A stretch of DNA of 64,000 nucleotides from Bretschneidera sinensis. Lineage: Eukaryota; Streptophyta; Magnoliopsida; Brassicales; Akaniaceae. Every line of letters begins with the position of its first letter. The first letter of the stretch is position 1. The notes under the pieces were generated by a model. It was not told the DNA's origin. It was given only the letters and a program-made list of their open reading frames with translations, and searched no databases. The stretch lies in assembly GCA_023935145.1 (NCBI GenBank), contig CM043698.1, positions 62,339,501-62,403,500 on the forward strand. The letters are read 5' to 3'. The translations under genes were made by a program, and so were the position numbers. Below are positions 1 through 10,254 of the stretch, piece by piece.

Positions 1-256
1 ACTAGTAATGCTAAGAAGCACAATGCATGATTATTAAAAGAAAGGATAGTGTACATGTCAAATACATATCATTTTGAAAACACCTATAAAATATACTAAA
101 GTCCAAAAACTCAAATTTATGCCTTCCAATTGACTTAGTTGTTTCATAAATCGAGGTAACCACGCTCCCCATAGTAAAATAGATAATGTACTCGTGGTGA
201 ACAAGAATATAATTGCTCGAAGATTTTTTTCACTTCGAAATTATGTATAAAGAACA
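1..256 (-). repeat. Tail of a Helitron-like/SAUR composite unit
   Basis: This stretch is nearly identical to 10040-10250, 42530-42780 and 52930-53120, which lie at the right-hand end of the other composite units. It ends at a GAACA target site where gypsy element 1 inserted, and the same unit sequence resumes at 5539. In the uninterrupted copy (42740-42800) the two halves are contiguous, which proves the insertion. No coding sequence is recognisable here. The rest of this unit lies left of the window. Confidence 0.75.
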
Positions 257-526
257 TGATGCAGAACAGGTAGACAGAGCAGAACAGATGGCCCTGGACT
301 ACCTAGAACGGTTGGATCGCTCCAAATCTAAGGGTGCAGTTTACATCGTTTTACGTGCCACGGGCCCCGGAGACCCTAGTCTGATTGGAAACGGGCTTCC
401 GGGAAAAACCCAATTTTTATATTGAGCATAGCGCTATTTTAGCAAAAAAAACGACGTTTAGGCCTTCAATTTAGCAATTTTCAGTTTTTAGGAAATTTTC
501 TATTTGTTCGCTTGCGTTTTACGTCA
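257..526 (+). repeat. 5' LTR of gypsy element 1, internally deleted
   Basis: It aligns to the 3' LTR at 5106-5538 but is 270 instead of 433 bp. The missing block lies after GGAAATTTTC and includes the stretch around the TTATAAATAAGG TATA-like site and the start of the transcribed leader. The LTR therefore probably has no promoter. Confidence 0.88.
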
Positions 527-527
527 A

Positions 528-540
528 TTGGTATCAGAGT
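528..540 (+). other. Primer binding site (initiator tRNA-Met type)
   Basis: TTGGTATCAGAGT lies one base after the 5' LTR. It matches the plant initiator tRNA-Met 3' end except the last base; element 2 has the consensus GAGC at its copy (45428-45440). Confidence 0.85.
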
Positions 541-559
541 CTTGTTCTACCCTGGTCTG

Positions 560-1775
560 ATGGCAGGAGATGGAGACGAAAGCAACCACCCTGGCGATGT
601 TGATCATGGGGTGCAGGTCCTATGGGCAGCCATAGATAATCACAATCAGCAGTTTGATGATCACAATCAACAGTTTGATCGTATCGAATGCATGTTGCGG
701 GAGATACAACAAACCATGGCTGGTATGAGAATCAATGGCAACAGAGATGAAGAACACAACCCGGATCGTGTCGGAGGCCTAGCTCGCGACCAACTGGTTG
801 CTGGACGTGTTCCTGCTCAGCAACGTAGGCCCCAAACCTATGCCGCTTTATCCAACGATGATGAGCTCAAGGTGGTTAACACTGAGAACGATGATAATGG
901 CCGGCATGGTCGTAATCAAAATCGTTTTAGTCAGAACCGTTTCAACCAGAATCAATACGAACAGAACAATCATGATTTTCGGGTCAAGATAAATCTGTTG
1001 TGTTTCAATGGCCACCTCCATGTGGAAAACTTCATTGATTGGCTTTTCGAAGTGGAAGCTTTCTTTGAATATATGCAAATCCCAGGAGATAGGTAAGTGA
1101 AGCTGGTAGCCTATAAACTGAAGGGTGGAGCCTCCGCGTGGTGGAAGCAGATACAGAATAGTCGCAGGCAACATGGTAGGCAGCCTGTTCGTTCCTAGCC
1201 CAAGATGAAACAACTGCTGTGAGCGAGGTTCCTTCCTCCTAACTATGAACAGATGTTGTACCAGCAGTATCAGAATTGCAGACAAGGGGTGCGCACCATT
1301 AGTGATTACACGGAGGAGTTTTATAAGTTGAACTCATGCAATGACCTGCAGGAAACAGAGGGACAACAAGTGGCTAGGTATATCGGAGGGTTGCGACTGG
1401 CCATTCAAGAACAGGTATCCTTCCATACTGTGTGGTCCCTGTCTGAAGCGGTCAACCTAATCATGAAAGTGGAGTCACAATAGTCCAGGCACTCATCACG
1501 TCCCCAACCATATCGATCGCAGCCATCACAGGTTTCTGTGCCGCAGACTTCACCACAGTAGTCAACTAGCAGAGTCTTAGGTACTGGTACTACCAACCCC
1601 ACTAAGCTAGAACCTCCCCCAACCAGTGCACCAGCATAAAACAGAGGAGTGCCCAGCAATCCCTATGCCTGTCCCATTCCAGGAAAGTGTTACAGATGGG
1701 GTCAACCTGGACGTCGTTCCAATGAATGTCCCAACCGTCGGCCTGTTAACATGGTTAAAACAGCAGAGGTGGGGG
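560..1775 (+). pseudogene. gag: gag of gypsy element 1 (broken)
   Basis: Gag is the nucleocapsid/capsid precursor that packages element RNA. The ATG at 560 (Met-Ala-Gly-Asp-Gly-Asp) follows the primer site directly and is matched by the start of element 2 (45460). A repeated segment DDHNQQFDR and a predicted coiled stretch follow. The capsid homology domain is visible around 960-1480 (FIDWLFEVEAFFEYM, then QQYQNCRQGVRTISDYTEEF). A degraded zinc knuckle lies at about 1688-1735 (C-Y-R-W, G, R in place of His, then C), so the CCHC ligands are partly lost. Stops occur at 1094-1096 and 1481-1483 and there are frame changes between 1485 and 1650. It cannot give a full-length protein. Confidence 0.85.
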
Positions 1776-1879
1776 AAAATCCTTTTGGTGCAGACGAAGG
1801 TTATTCTGGAGAGGTCGATGATTACGCTGATGGTGAAGTAATAGATGCAGATAAGGGTATATATGTTAACTGTGTGGTT

Positions 1880-4800
1880 CAGCGCCTGTTACTTATGCCA
1901 AGACAGCAGGATGACAACCAACGACACTATATTTTCAGGACGAGATGCACTATCAACCAGAGAGTGTGCAAGGTAATTATTGACAGTGGCAGCAGTTAGA
2001 ATATCGTATCGAAGGCCCTCGCCACAGCATTGAACCTGAAAACAGAAAAACATCCCTCTTTGTACAAGATTGGCTGGATCAAAAAGGGTGCTGAAACTCG
2101 GGTAACTGATATCTGTCGTGTCCCTTTTTCTATTGGCAAATATTATAAGGATGAGATTGTGTGTGATGTTGTTGATATAGATGCGTGTCACGTATTATTG
2201 GGGAGGCCATGGCAGTTTGATGTAGATGCTATACATAAGGGTCGGGATAATACCTATGTTTTCTAGTGGTCTGACAAGAAAATTGTACTAGTTCCTGCAA
2301 GTGAACGTGAGCAAGCTATCAAAACCCTTAAGGCAGAGAGAAAGACCTTTCTTACAGTCCCTGAGATGGAGTTCGTTAAGGATGTGAAAGCATCAGGGGA
2401 ATTCTACGCGTTGGTAGTAAAAGGGGAACCACCAGCCGGGTACCAGCAGATTCCTGAAGAGTTAAAGCCATTAATGGCTGAATTTCAAGATGTCATACCA
2501 GTGGAGTTACCTGAAGGTCTGCCTCCTATAAGGGATATTTAACACCATATTGACTTGGTTCCTGGGGCTAGTTTGCCGAATCTGCCACACTACCGGATGA
2601 GTCCTCAAGAACACGAAATTCTACAGAATTAGGTTGAGGATTTAATTAAAAAAGGACTGATCAGAGAGAGTCTGAGTCCCTGTGTTGTACCTGCTTTATT
2701 GACACCGAAGAAGGATGGAAGCTAGCGCATGTGCGTTAACAGTCGCGCCATAAACAAGATAACAGTCAAGTACCTCTTTCCCATTCCACGACTAAGTGAT
2801 ATGCTAGACATGTTAGAGGGTGCCAAGATCTTCTCCAAGCTAGATTTGCATAGTGGTTACCATCAGATTCGGGTCAGACCAGGGGATGAATGGAAAATAG
2901 CTTTTAAGACCAAAGAGGGGCTTTATGAGTGGATAGTGATGCCATTCGGTTTATCAAATGCTCCCAGCACCTTCATGCATATAATGAACCAGGTTTTAAA
3001 ACCCTTCATTGGTAAATTTGTGGTTGTTTATTTTGATGATATCTTGATCTATAGCCAGGATGAGGTGGAACACTTGGACCACTTGAGGGAAGTGTTGCTG
3101 GTTTTGCGCACAAATAAACTTTATATGAACCTGAAGAAGTGCAGTTTCCTCACTGCCAAGCTGTTGTTTTTGGGATTTATCGTGGGTGCAGATGGTATTC
3201 AGGTTGATGAAGAGAAGGTACGTGCAATTCGGGAGTGGTCAACCCCAACAACAGTGCACCATGTTCGCAGTTTTCATGGACTGACCACTTTCTACCGTAG
3301 GTTTATTCGGAACTTTAGTAGTATAGTAGCACCAATCATAGAGTGCATGAAAAAGGGCCGATTCCAGTGGGGAAATGCACAAAATACAACCTTTGCAGTG
3401 ATTAAAGAAAAGCTTTCTACAGCCCCAGTACTTGCCCTGCCGAGCTTTGACAAGTTATTTGAAGTTGAGTGTGATGCCTCGGGTGTGGGTATTGGTGTTG
3501 TTCTGTCACAGGAGGGACGGCCAGTAGAGTTTTTCAGCTAGAAGCTCAACAATGCTGGCCAAAAGTGGACAATGTGTGAGCTAGAATTTTATGCAGTCAT
3601 CTGAGCTTTGACACATTGGAGTATTACCTGATCCAATGTGAGTTTGTTCTCTACAGTGATCACCAAGCCCTGAAATTTATCAATAAGCAAACCACCCTGA
3701 ACAGAATGCATGCTCGGTGGACTACCTTCCTCCAGAAGTTCACTTTTGTACTCAAACATAAGTCTAGGCAGTTGAATAAAGTGGCAGATGCGTTAAGCCG
3801 GTGCGCGTCCTTACTCTTGACTCTCCGATCAGAAATCGTGGGGTTTGACTGTTTAAAAGAGTTGTATGAGGAAGATGCTGATTTTCAGGAAATTTAGGAG
3901 AAGTGTCAAAGGAAAGAGGCAATCTCGGATTTTCATGTCCAGGACGGGTTTCTGTTTCGCGATAACTAATTGTGTATCCCTCGCACGTCTTTGCTCGAGC
4001 AGATTCTTCATGAGATACACAACACCAGCTTAGGGAGTCATGTGGGGAGTGACAAAACAATAGCCCAGGTAGCTGAATGTTATTACTGGCCACAACTGAA
4101 ACGTGATAAGGGCGAATTCATACAGAGGTGCTCTGTTTGCCAAACTGAAAAGGGCCAAGCATAAAATACTGGGTTGTACACTCCTCTGCCTGTGCCGAAA
4201 AACATTTGGGAGGATTTGACAATGGACTTTGTTTTGGGGCTCCCGTGGACTCAGCGTGGGGTGGATTCTGTTTTGTGGTTGTCGACCGGTTCTCCAAGAT
4301 GGCACACTTCATTCTATGCCTTAAAACTTGAGATGCGTCTCATGTAGCCAGTCTTTTCTTTCGTAAGATTGTTTGCCTTCATGGGGCTCCCAAGTCCATC
4401 ACCTCCGATCGCGATCAAGTTCCTTAGCCACTTCTGGAAGTCACTTTAGGGCAGGTTTGACACATCTCTTAAATATAGCAGCGCTTGTCATCCGCAGACG
4501 GATGGCCAAACTGAGGTGGTCAACCGGACCCTTGGTAACTTGATACGTTGCATGACTGGTTCTCGGCCTAAGCAGTGGGATGTAACCCTCCCACAAGCTG
4601 AATTTGCTTTTAACAGCATGTACAACCGCTCAACCAGGAAGACGACATTCGAAATTGTTTACACCAAAGCACCTCAGCATGTTTTGGACCTTGTTCCTTT
4701 GCCCAAGCCTCCTGGCCACAGTCAGGCTACTGAGAACATGACTGAGCAAGTACAGCGCATCCATGCATAGGTTCGCTAGAGTCTAGAGTTGGCCAACAGC

Positions 4801-5118
4801 AAGTACAAAGCTGCCACTGATAAGCATCGGTGTGAACGTGTATTTCAGGAAGGTGACCTGGTGATGGCCCATCTGCATAAGAACCGTTTCCCTGCGGGAA
4901 CTTACAACAAGTTGAAAAGCAAGAAGTATGGCCCTTTCTGGGTGCTAAAGCGCATTAATGATAATGCTTATGTGATTGAACTTCTTGATGACATAGCCAT
5001 TTCCAACACCTTCAATGTGGTAGATTTGTTTGAGTACCATCCACCGAACGAACCGCTTTATCCTAACAATAACTCAAGGTCGAGTTCTTTTGAAGTAAAG
5101 GGGAATGATGTAGAATAG
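1880..5118 (+). pseudogene. pol: pol of gypsy element 1 (PR-RT-RNaseH-INT, broken)
   Basis: The retropepsin Asp-Ser-Gly motif lies near 1980, immediately followed by a stop. Reverse transcriptase is clearest at 2729-3540, with [26 protein letters not shown] and the YFDD catalytic motif at 3029-3040. RNase H covers about 3460-3830 (ECDASG, YSDHQAL, ADALS). Integrase starts with an HHCC zinc region (about 4000-4150, ending CSVCQ), then the core, with NRTLGN after the catalytic Glu at about 4510, and the C-terminal GPF-type segment at about 4930-5050. The final stop at 5116-5118 lies inside the 3' LTR. In-frame stops are frequent (for example 1999, 2266, 2541, 2632, 2725, 3541, 3897, 3969) and frameshifts occur near 3620 and 4270-4450. 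It is a dead copy. Confidence 0.9.
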
Positions 5119-5538
5119 GTAGACAGAGCAGAAAAGATGGCCCTAGACTACCTAGAACAGTTGGATCGCTCCAAATCTAAGGGTGTAGTTTACATCGTTT
5201 TACGTGCCATGGGCCCGGATCAGGCCCCGAAGACCCTAGTCTGATTGGAAACAAACTTTGTATTGAGTATAGCGGGATTTTAGCAAAAAAAAAACGATGT
5301 TTAGGCCTTCAATTTAGCAGTTTTCAGTTTTTAGGAAATTTTCCATTTGCAATTGCTTAATTTCAATTTTCCTTTTCTAACTTTGACCTTATAAATAAGG
5401 AGACCATGTAATATTATGGGAATGAATTATTCTGGAAAAAAATTAGGGTTTATTTTCTCTTCGTGAGGACTTATTGTATTGAGGGTTGAAGGCATAGTTC
5501 TTCTTCCTAGTTCTTTCTTCCACTTGCGTTTTACGTCA
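5106..5538 (+). repeat. 3' LTR of gypsy element 1
   Basis: The LTR is 433 bp, TG...CA, and ends at ACGTCA before the GAACA target duplication. It keeps the TATA-like TTATAAATAAGG near 5390 and the downstream leader sequence that the 5' LTR has lost. A purine-rich tract (AAGTAAAGGGGAA) lies just upstream, inside the integrase reading frame. Confidence 0.9.
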
Positions 5539-6096
5539 GAACATCCCTCTTTCTTAAGAACTGGTCTACACTTGGTAACTTGACCTTTGAAGACTCTAGC
5601 ATAAATGTAATCATACTGTGAAAATCAAAACGTAACAAACATTTGCTAAAAAGGTCATTGTATTCACTCAAATAAACATAAATAAATCTTATACGATATA
5701 ATATATTACATCGTCATCCAAGATAATCATATCTAAAGAGATAAATTCATTGTTTTAAAAAAAATTCACAGAACTCCACATTCGAGCTAACAAACTTTGA
5801 TTTTGTAACGATAAAGCAAATCAGATATTTGACTCAGAAGTTTATATCCTCAAATCATATTTGACCAATATTACCTGGTTACAAAATAATACAATTTTGG
5901 TTGATAAATATATAATCAAAAATAATTTTTAAACTAGCAGCATAGTAATTAGAAAACATAATATGATGATAATGCTATGAGAAAGAGTAATATAAAAATT
6001 ATTGAATATAATTAGTGATGTATAATACCACCTATAAATGATAATGGATATGTACTATCATGGAAATATTAATTAAAATTTTATCGTCACATTTGG

Positions 6097-7020
6097 TCAA
6101 ACATAAAATAGATACCTATATGCAAATTTATTGAACACTTTACTATAAATCATGTTTTTTGTATAACCACTTGTCTCTTCATCACTCTTATCAACTAAAA
6201 TTTTCAATCCATGTTTAAAAGTCAGTAGCGAAACAGCTACATATAATTGGCTGTGACTAAATACTGGTTTTGGCGGATAAAAACCAATATGTTTGAAAGT
6301 TTGTCCTTGACTTTTGCTTATGGTCATTGTGAAGCAAACTTTTATTGGAAAATGTCTGCGTATCATAAGAAATGGCCATTTTGATTTACTCGGAGACATT
6401 TCAATCCGATGAATGAAAACTCTAGTTCCGATGTTACTTCCTTGTTATAACTTTTGCTTCTAGAATTTGAGTTCCCAATCTTACAATAATCAATCTTGTT
6501 CCATTGCAAAACCCAGCACTTTGATTTATGTTGCAAAGAAGAATTATTAGAACTCCAATTTTAAGTTCAATTTCATAATTAGGAATCCCAGAAAATTTCA
6601 ATGTATTCAAGAACTCTATGGGGTATAGAATCTATTGTTCATAAATGGCATAAAATACAGTGGATATTCTGTCAGCACTAAGATACTTGTTTATATCTCC
6701 GGGAAGCATTGAAATAATTCTATCATTTACTTTGTCAACATTTTATTCGTTGGTGTCAAAACTGCTCATCTATCAAGTAATTGGGTTTGCTGAAGTTGCT
6801 GAGTAAATCTAGATATATGCTCGAGACTATTTAACTAATTGGGTCTTGATCAGGTTGTATAGGGAGATCTTCAAATAGATTGATCATTTACATTCTTCAT
6901 CACCTACCGTTATAATTGAAGGCGATTTACCTTCTCTGAGATCTAATATCCACTAGCTAAACTCTGGTATTGTTTCCATAGTTGTTGGTTCCATGACATG
7001 ATTTCTAAGTCTCATGTTAG
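6097..7020 (-). pseudogene. PIF1-like helicase C-terminal fragment (Helitron type)
   Basis: PIF1-family helicases unwind DNA, and Helitrons carry one fused to a Rep nuclease. The conserved end of the family is readable on the minus strand: an AVLTPTN-like segment near 6755, a LPGDI-like segment near 6700, then FNGIPNY/GFCNGTRL-like segments near 6590-6500. At 6399-6097 an open stretch reads MTISKSQGQTFKHIGFY followed by PVFSHSQLYVAVS, the helicase motif V/VI region. The conserved Ser-Arg that should follow AVS is replaced by Ser-Leu-Leu, so the motif VI arginine appears lost. The N-terminal Walker motifs and the Rep domain are absent. Several stops and frame changes lie between 6400 and 7020. 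The unit C copy is at 43330-44230. Confidence 0.8.
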
Positions 7021-7374
7021 TTGTCAATTAGGCGTTACAACTTCAACGTTGCAACTTGTTTGTCAATGTTTCCTCCACTAGAAAGCAAACCCTAAACTGA
7101 TTATTTCAAGTATGTCCCTAATCTGACGATCACTTAGTTCTGCATTTATTTCAACAATTAAGTATCCAATTGTCCATTTCCAATCTTTAGCTAGTCATCC
7201 ATTGGCTTAGTTTCAAATTTGTAGGGCACATTATTTGTCAGCAAACAGACAGTAAGGTTTTTCAGCCTCTAATTTTTGTTTAATAGTTAAAAGACAAAAC
7301 GATGTGAACAGACACCTCCAAATGCTTCAATGCCACTTATTCCAGATCATAGGGTTTTCATATACAATTCAATC

Positions 7375-7382
7375 TATATAAA
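7375..7382 (+). promoter_or_regulatory. TATA box of the type I SAUR in unit A
   Basis: TATATAAA lies 131 bp before the SAUR ATG at 7513 and is conserved at 30376-30383 and before the 44750 copy. CAGACA, the reverse complement of TGTCTG (a variant auxin response element), occurs upstream near 7245 and 7308. A functional role is inferred. Confidence 0.55.
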
Positions 7383-7512
7383 CCCACATATCTTGGTCAT
7401 AAACCAACTCAACTCTTCACATTACCAATTCATAGCTTTCCTTAAACAACAAACCCTCAAAAATCTTATTCTTTGGTTCTCTTCTGCAGAAATATACTAT
7501 CAAATAAAAAGA

Positions 7513-7808
7513 ATGGATGTTCGTTTCCCTGGTGTTATCCTTGCTAAGCAAATTCTTCGCCGGTCTGTTTTAAGTGCAAATATAGCAGCTTCAACATCTG
7601 TACATATATCTAAAGGCTTTTTTCCAATTTATGTTGGGGAGACCAGAAGAAGAAATTTGTGGTTCCTGTATCATATTTGAACCAGCCTTCATTTCAAGCT
7701 TTGCTAAGTAAAGCTGAAGAAGAGTTTGGTTTTGATCAACCGATAGGTGGTTTGACAATTCCTTGTCATGAAGAAATTTTCATTAGTGTCACTTCTCAGC
7801 TGGAATAG
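7513..7808 (+). pseudogene. SAUR-like gene, type I, 1-nt frameshift
   Basis: SAUR proteins are about 95-residue auxin-induced factors that promote cell expansion, largely by inhibiting PP2C.D phosphatases and so activating plasma-membrane proton pumps. The start [18 protein letters not shown] is typical of the cluster. The SAUR core follows ([11 protein letters not shown]). One base is missing near 7643: GAGACC here against GAGACCC in the copies at 30515 and 44750. The reading frame is lost and ends at 7680. The second frame continues the family core ([28 protein letters not shown]) to a TAG at 7806-7808, so damage is limited to a single indel. Asp-Gln-Pro-Ile stands in place of the usual Asp-His-Pro-Met. 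Confidence 0.88.
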
Positions 7809-8559
7809 ATCACAAAAGAAGGCACCCCAACAATTTTGTATAGAGGAATTGTCAATTCAATGTAAATACTAGCTAGAGATAAAAGGAGAGGGGAGAAAAT
7901 TCTTCATGTAAGAAAAGCTATTAAATAGAAATGGTTCTTTACTTTTCTCATTGCATATGATTTGTGCTCTGTAGTGTTTCCCTTTCACTTTATGGAACTT
8001 AATTATCAATTAAATATAAACTAACTCCCTAATGACTAAATCAACTAGAAATTTGAATGGCCCATAACTATTAATTCATTTGATTTTCTGTTATAAATTT
8101 AGTTAGCATGCTGACATAGCAAGTTGTAATTGGTCACTAAATCACAAGTGGGCTCCATCTAAATGTTGTAGTTTAATATGCTAGCCGTGAATTTGTGCAA
8201 ATGCATGGAAATTTTTTGTTTATAAAAGTAATAAATAAATAAATTATTGTGTCATGATAAATCAAAATTTTTAATATGTAATTAAATGTTTAAATTAAAA
8301 ATTTGTTATGATATTGTGAACTCGTGCAAACGCATGCGATAGGCAGCACATTCTATTATATTTTGTAATTTTAAAAAATGCTAAGAAATTAAGTTTATCA
8401 TATACATATTAGTGATACGACATTCATTAAATAAATAAGAAATTAAAAGTGAATGTAATTATTAAAACTTAAGTAGATAATTTTGGTCGATGAATTGAAC
8501 AAACATAAATCCTCAAATAAAGAAAAAATTCTTGTAGAATCTCATTCTTGTTTCTCACC
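7809..8559. other. Non-coding stretch between SAUR and RPA remnant
   Basis: No gene is visible. The stretch is conserved in units B (30860-31545) and C (50508-51290). It holds two imperfect copies of a motif, GTGAATTTGTGCAAATGCATGG near 8190 and GTGAACTCGTGCAAACGCATGC near 8315, separated by AT-rich sequence. Confidence 0.6.
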
Positions 8560-9960
8560 ACAGCTCTTGCTCAAATGAGTTGCTTCTTCCATGCACGTGA
8601 AGGGTCAAAATCATAAACTTTTGCAACTATGAACTTTATACTCCTTTTCTTTTTGTTGTAGCCATTTGGTCTTATTTGAAAAACACGTGTCTGCTCTATC
8701 ATCTTATCCAGAATATTTTGCACCATATCAGGTCCACCATCCTATATAATTTCTCTTAAAATAATTTAGAATCATATACAAACAATTCATTTAGTATCAT
8801 CAATTCAAAAATGGTTCTTATGTGAAATGTATTACCTTGTTATTTGTTTCAATAAGATGTCTCACTGAACACTGAATAATTGTTTCTACTTCATTACCAA
8901 AAAGGATAAACATAGCGCAACAAAAAAGATTGTAGGCTTCAATAGCTAACTTATATCTGTGTAAATGATGTATCTTATAAGTTAACAAAATAACCTAGAA
9001 TAAAATGAAAGTAATATTTATTTCAACTGATACTTCATTGAATTTACGAAATTTTATTACCTGAAACAGGATCTTTGGCATCTAAACCACATACACACCG
9101 ATATTTTCCATTATCCTCTTTTAAGTTTTTACAACAATATTGACAAGACATGTAATGCCATCCATGCGGGGTATCAATTTTCTAATTGTCACCTTGCATG
9201 TATAATTGTTCGGCTATAATAAAAACATGAGAAACAATTAATAGAAATGAGTAAATTATGAAAAAAAAACATTAATGTGCACGAAGAAATATTGTTTTTA
9301 AGTTATTATCTATATAATCATAATACATGTAACTTATTCTAATTACTTACCTCGCTTGTAGGATTATACATAGTTTGTAAGATACTAGATATTGTGGTCT
9401 TATTATTAAACATTAGTTCTTAACTATCACTCTTTATGGCGTTACATAGTCTTCAATTTGTGAATCAATTGTGGATACACTAGAAAATTAAGTGTAAATA
9501 ATAGACATGAAGCATGATATTTTTTATATTATTAGTCTTCTGGAAATAACTATAATTTTATAATATCATTAATAATATAGAGATATGAAATGAACATGAT
9601 ACATATATAGAAACAATTTTAATCCATACCGACTCATCAAAGTTTCTATCTCTGGTATATTTAGGTTCACATAAATCATGGTGCCAGATATCGTAGACAT
9701 ATTGTACACACCTAAAATAAAATATATAACATATATGATACTATAATTTAAAATTTATTAGGTTATCATAGCAACTAAAACCTAATCCAAAGTAATTCAT
9801 GAATTAACATACTCATATTTTTTCATGGTAGTCAATGTGACAACCAAAATTACTAGACCTGATGTGTTCAGAATGTCTTCATTGATTTGTATTGCAACGC
9901 TATTCCACATGGTGATCTCAACGGAATTGCCATTGAGAAGTTTAGTGCAATATTATTAGT
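8560..9960 (-). pseudogene. RPA70-like single-strand DNA-binding protein, Helitron type (broken)
   Basis: Replication protein A large subunits bind single-stranded DNA through OB folds, and plant Helitrons encode RPA-like proteins. Reading on the minus strand, the first recognisable part (about 9945-9835) is an OB fold with GNSVEITMWNSVA. Next comes a segment near 9690-9620 ending in a PEV-like stretch. A zinc ribbon is at about 9170-9075: HYMSCQYCC, then KYRCVCG, giving a C-x2-C...C-x-C ligand set as in the RPA70 C-terminal domain. The last part (8730-8590) reads IKFIVAKVYDFDPSRAWKK. These islands are separated by AT-rich intron-like gaps with in-frame stops. Compared with unit C, a roughly 120-bp segment next to the first exon is deleted. 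Confidence 0.75.
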
Positions 9961-10254
9961 ATTAAGCAATTTAAATGTGGCTTCCAACTCTTCCAAAAAC
10001 ATATTTAAAACAAATATAAAAAACTAATAAATTTAATTAGCAATCCTAAGAAGCACAACATAAGATTAATAAAAGAAAATATAGTGTACAAGTCAAATAC
10101 ATATCATTTTGAAAACACGTAGAAAATATATTAAAGTCCCAAAACTCAAATTTATGCCTTCCAATTGACTCAATTGTTTCATAAATCAAGGTAACCACGG
10201 TCCCCATTTTAAAGTAGATGATGTACTCATGGTGAACAAGAATATAGTTGCTGG

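Larger units (their letters stand above)
257..5538 (+). mobile_element. Ty3/gypsy LTR retrotransposon, element 1 (degenerate)
   Basis: The element runs from a TGATGCAG left end to an ACGTCA right end and is flanked by the 5-bp target duplication GAACA (252-256 and 5539-5543). Order is 5' LTR, iMet-type primer site, gag, protease, reverse transcriptase, RNase H, integrase, 3' LTR. It is the same family as the element at 44999-50459. The reverse transcriptase wording resembles the CRM chromovirus lineage, and the integrase reading frame runs into the 3' LTR as known for that lineage; the clade call is an inference. Many in-frame stops and a deleted 5' LTR make it inactive. Confidence 0.92.

Noticed and set aside
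848..1285. 145-codon minus-strand frame over gypsy element 1 gag
   Set aside because: It is the antisense of a recognisable gag region, and a similar antisense frame occurs at 45895-46185 for the same reason.
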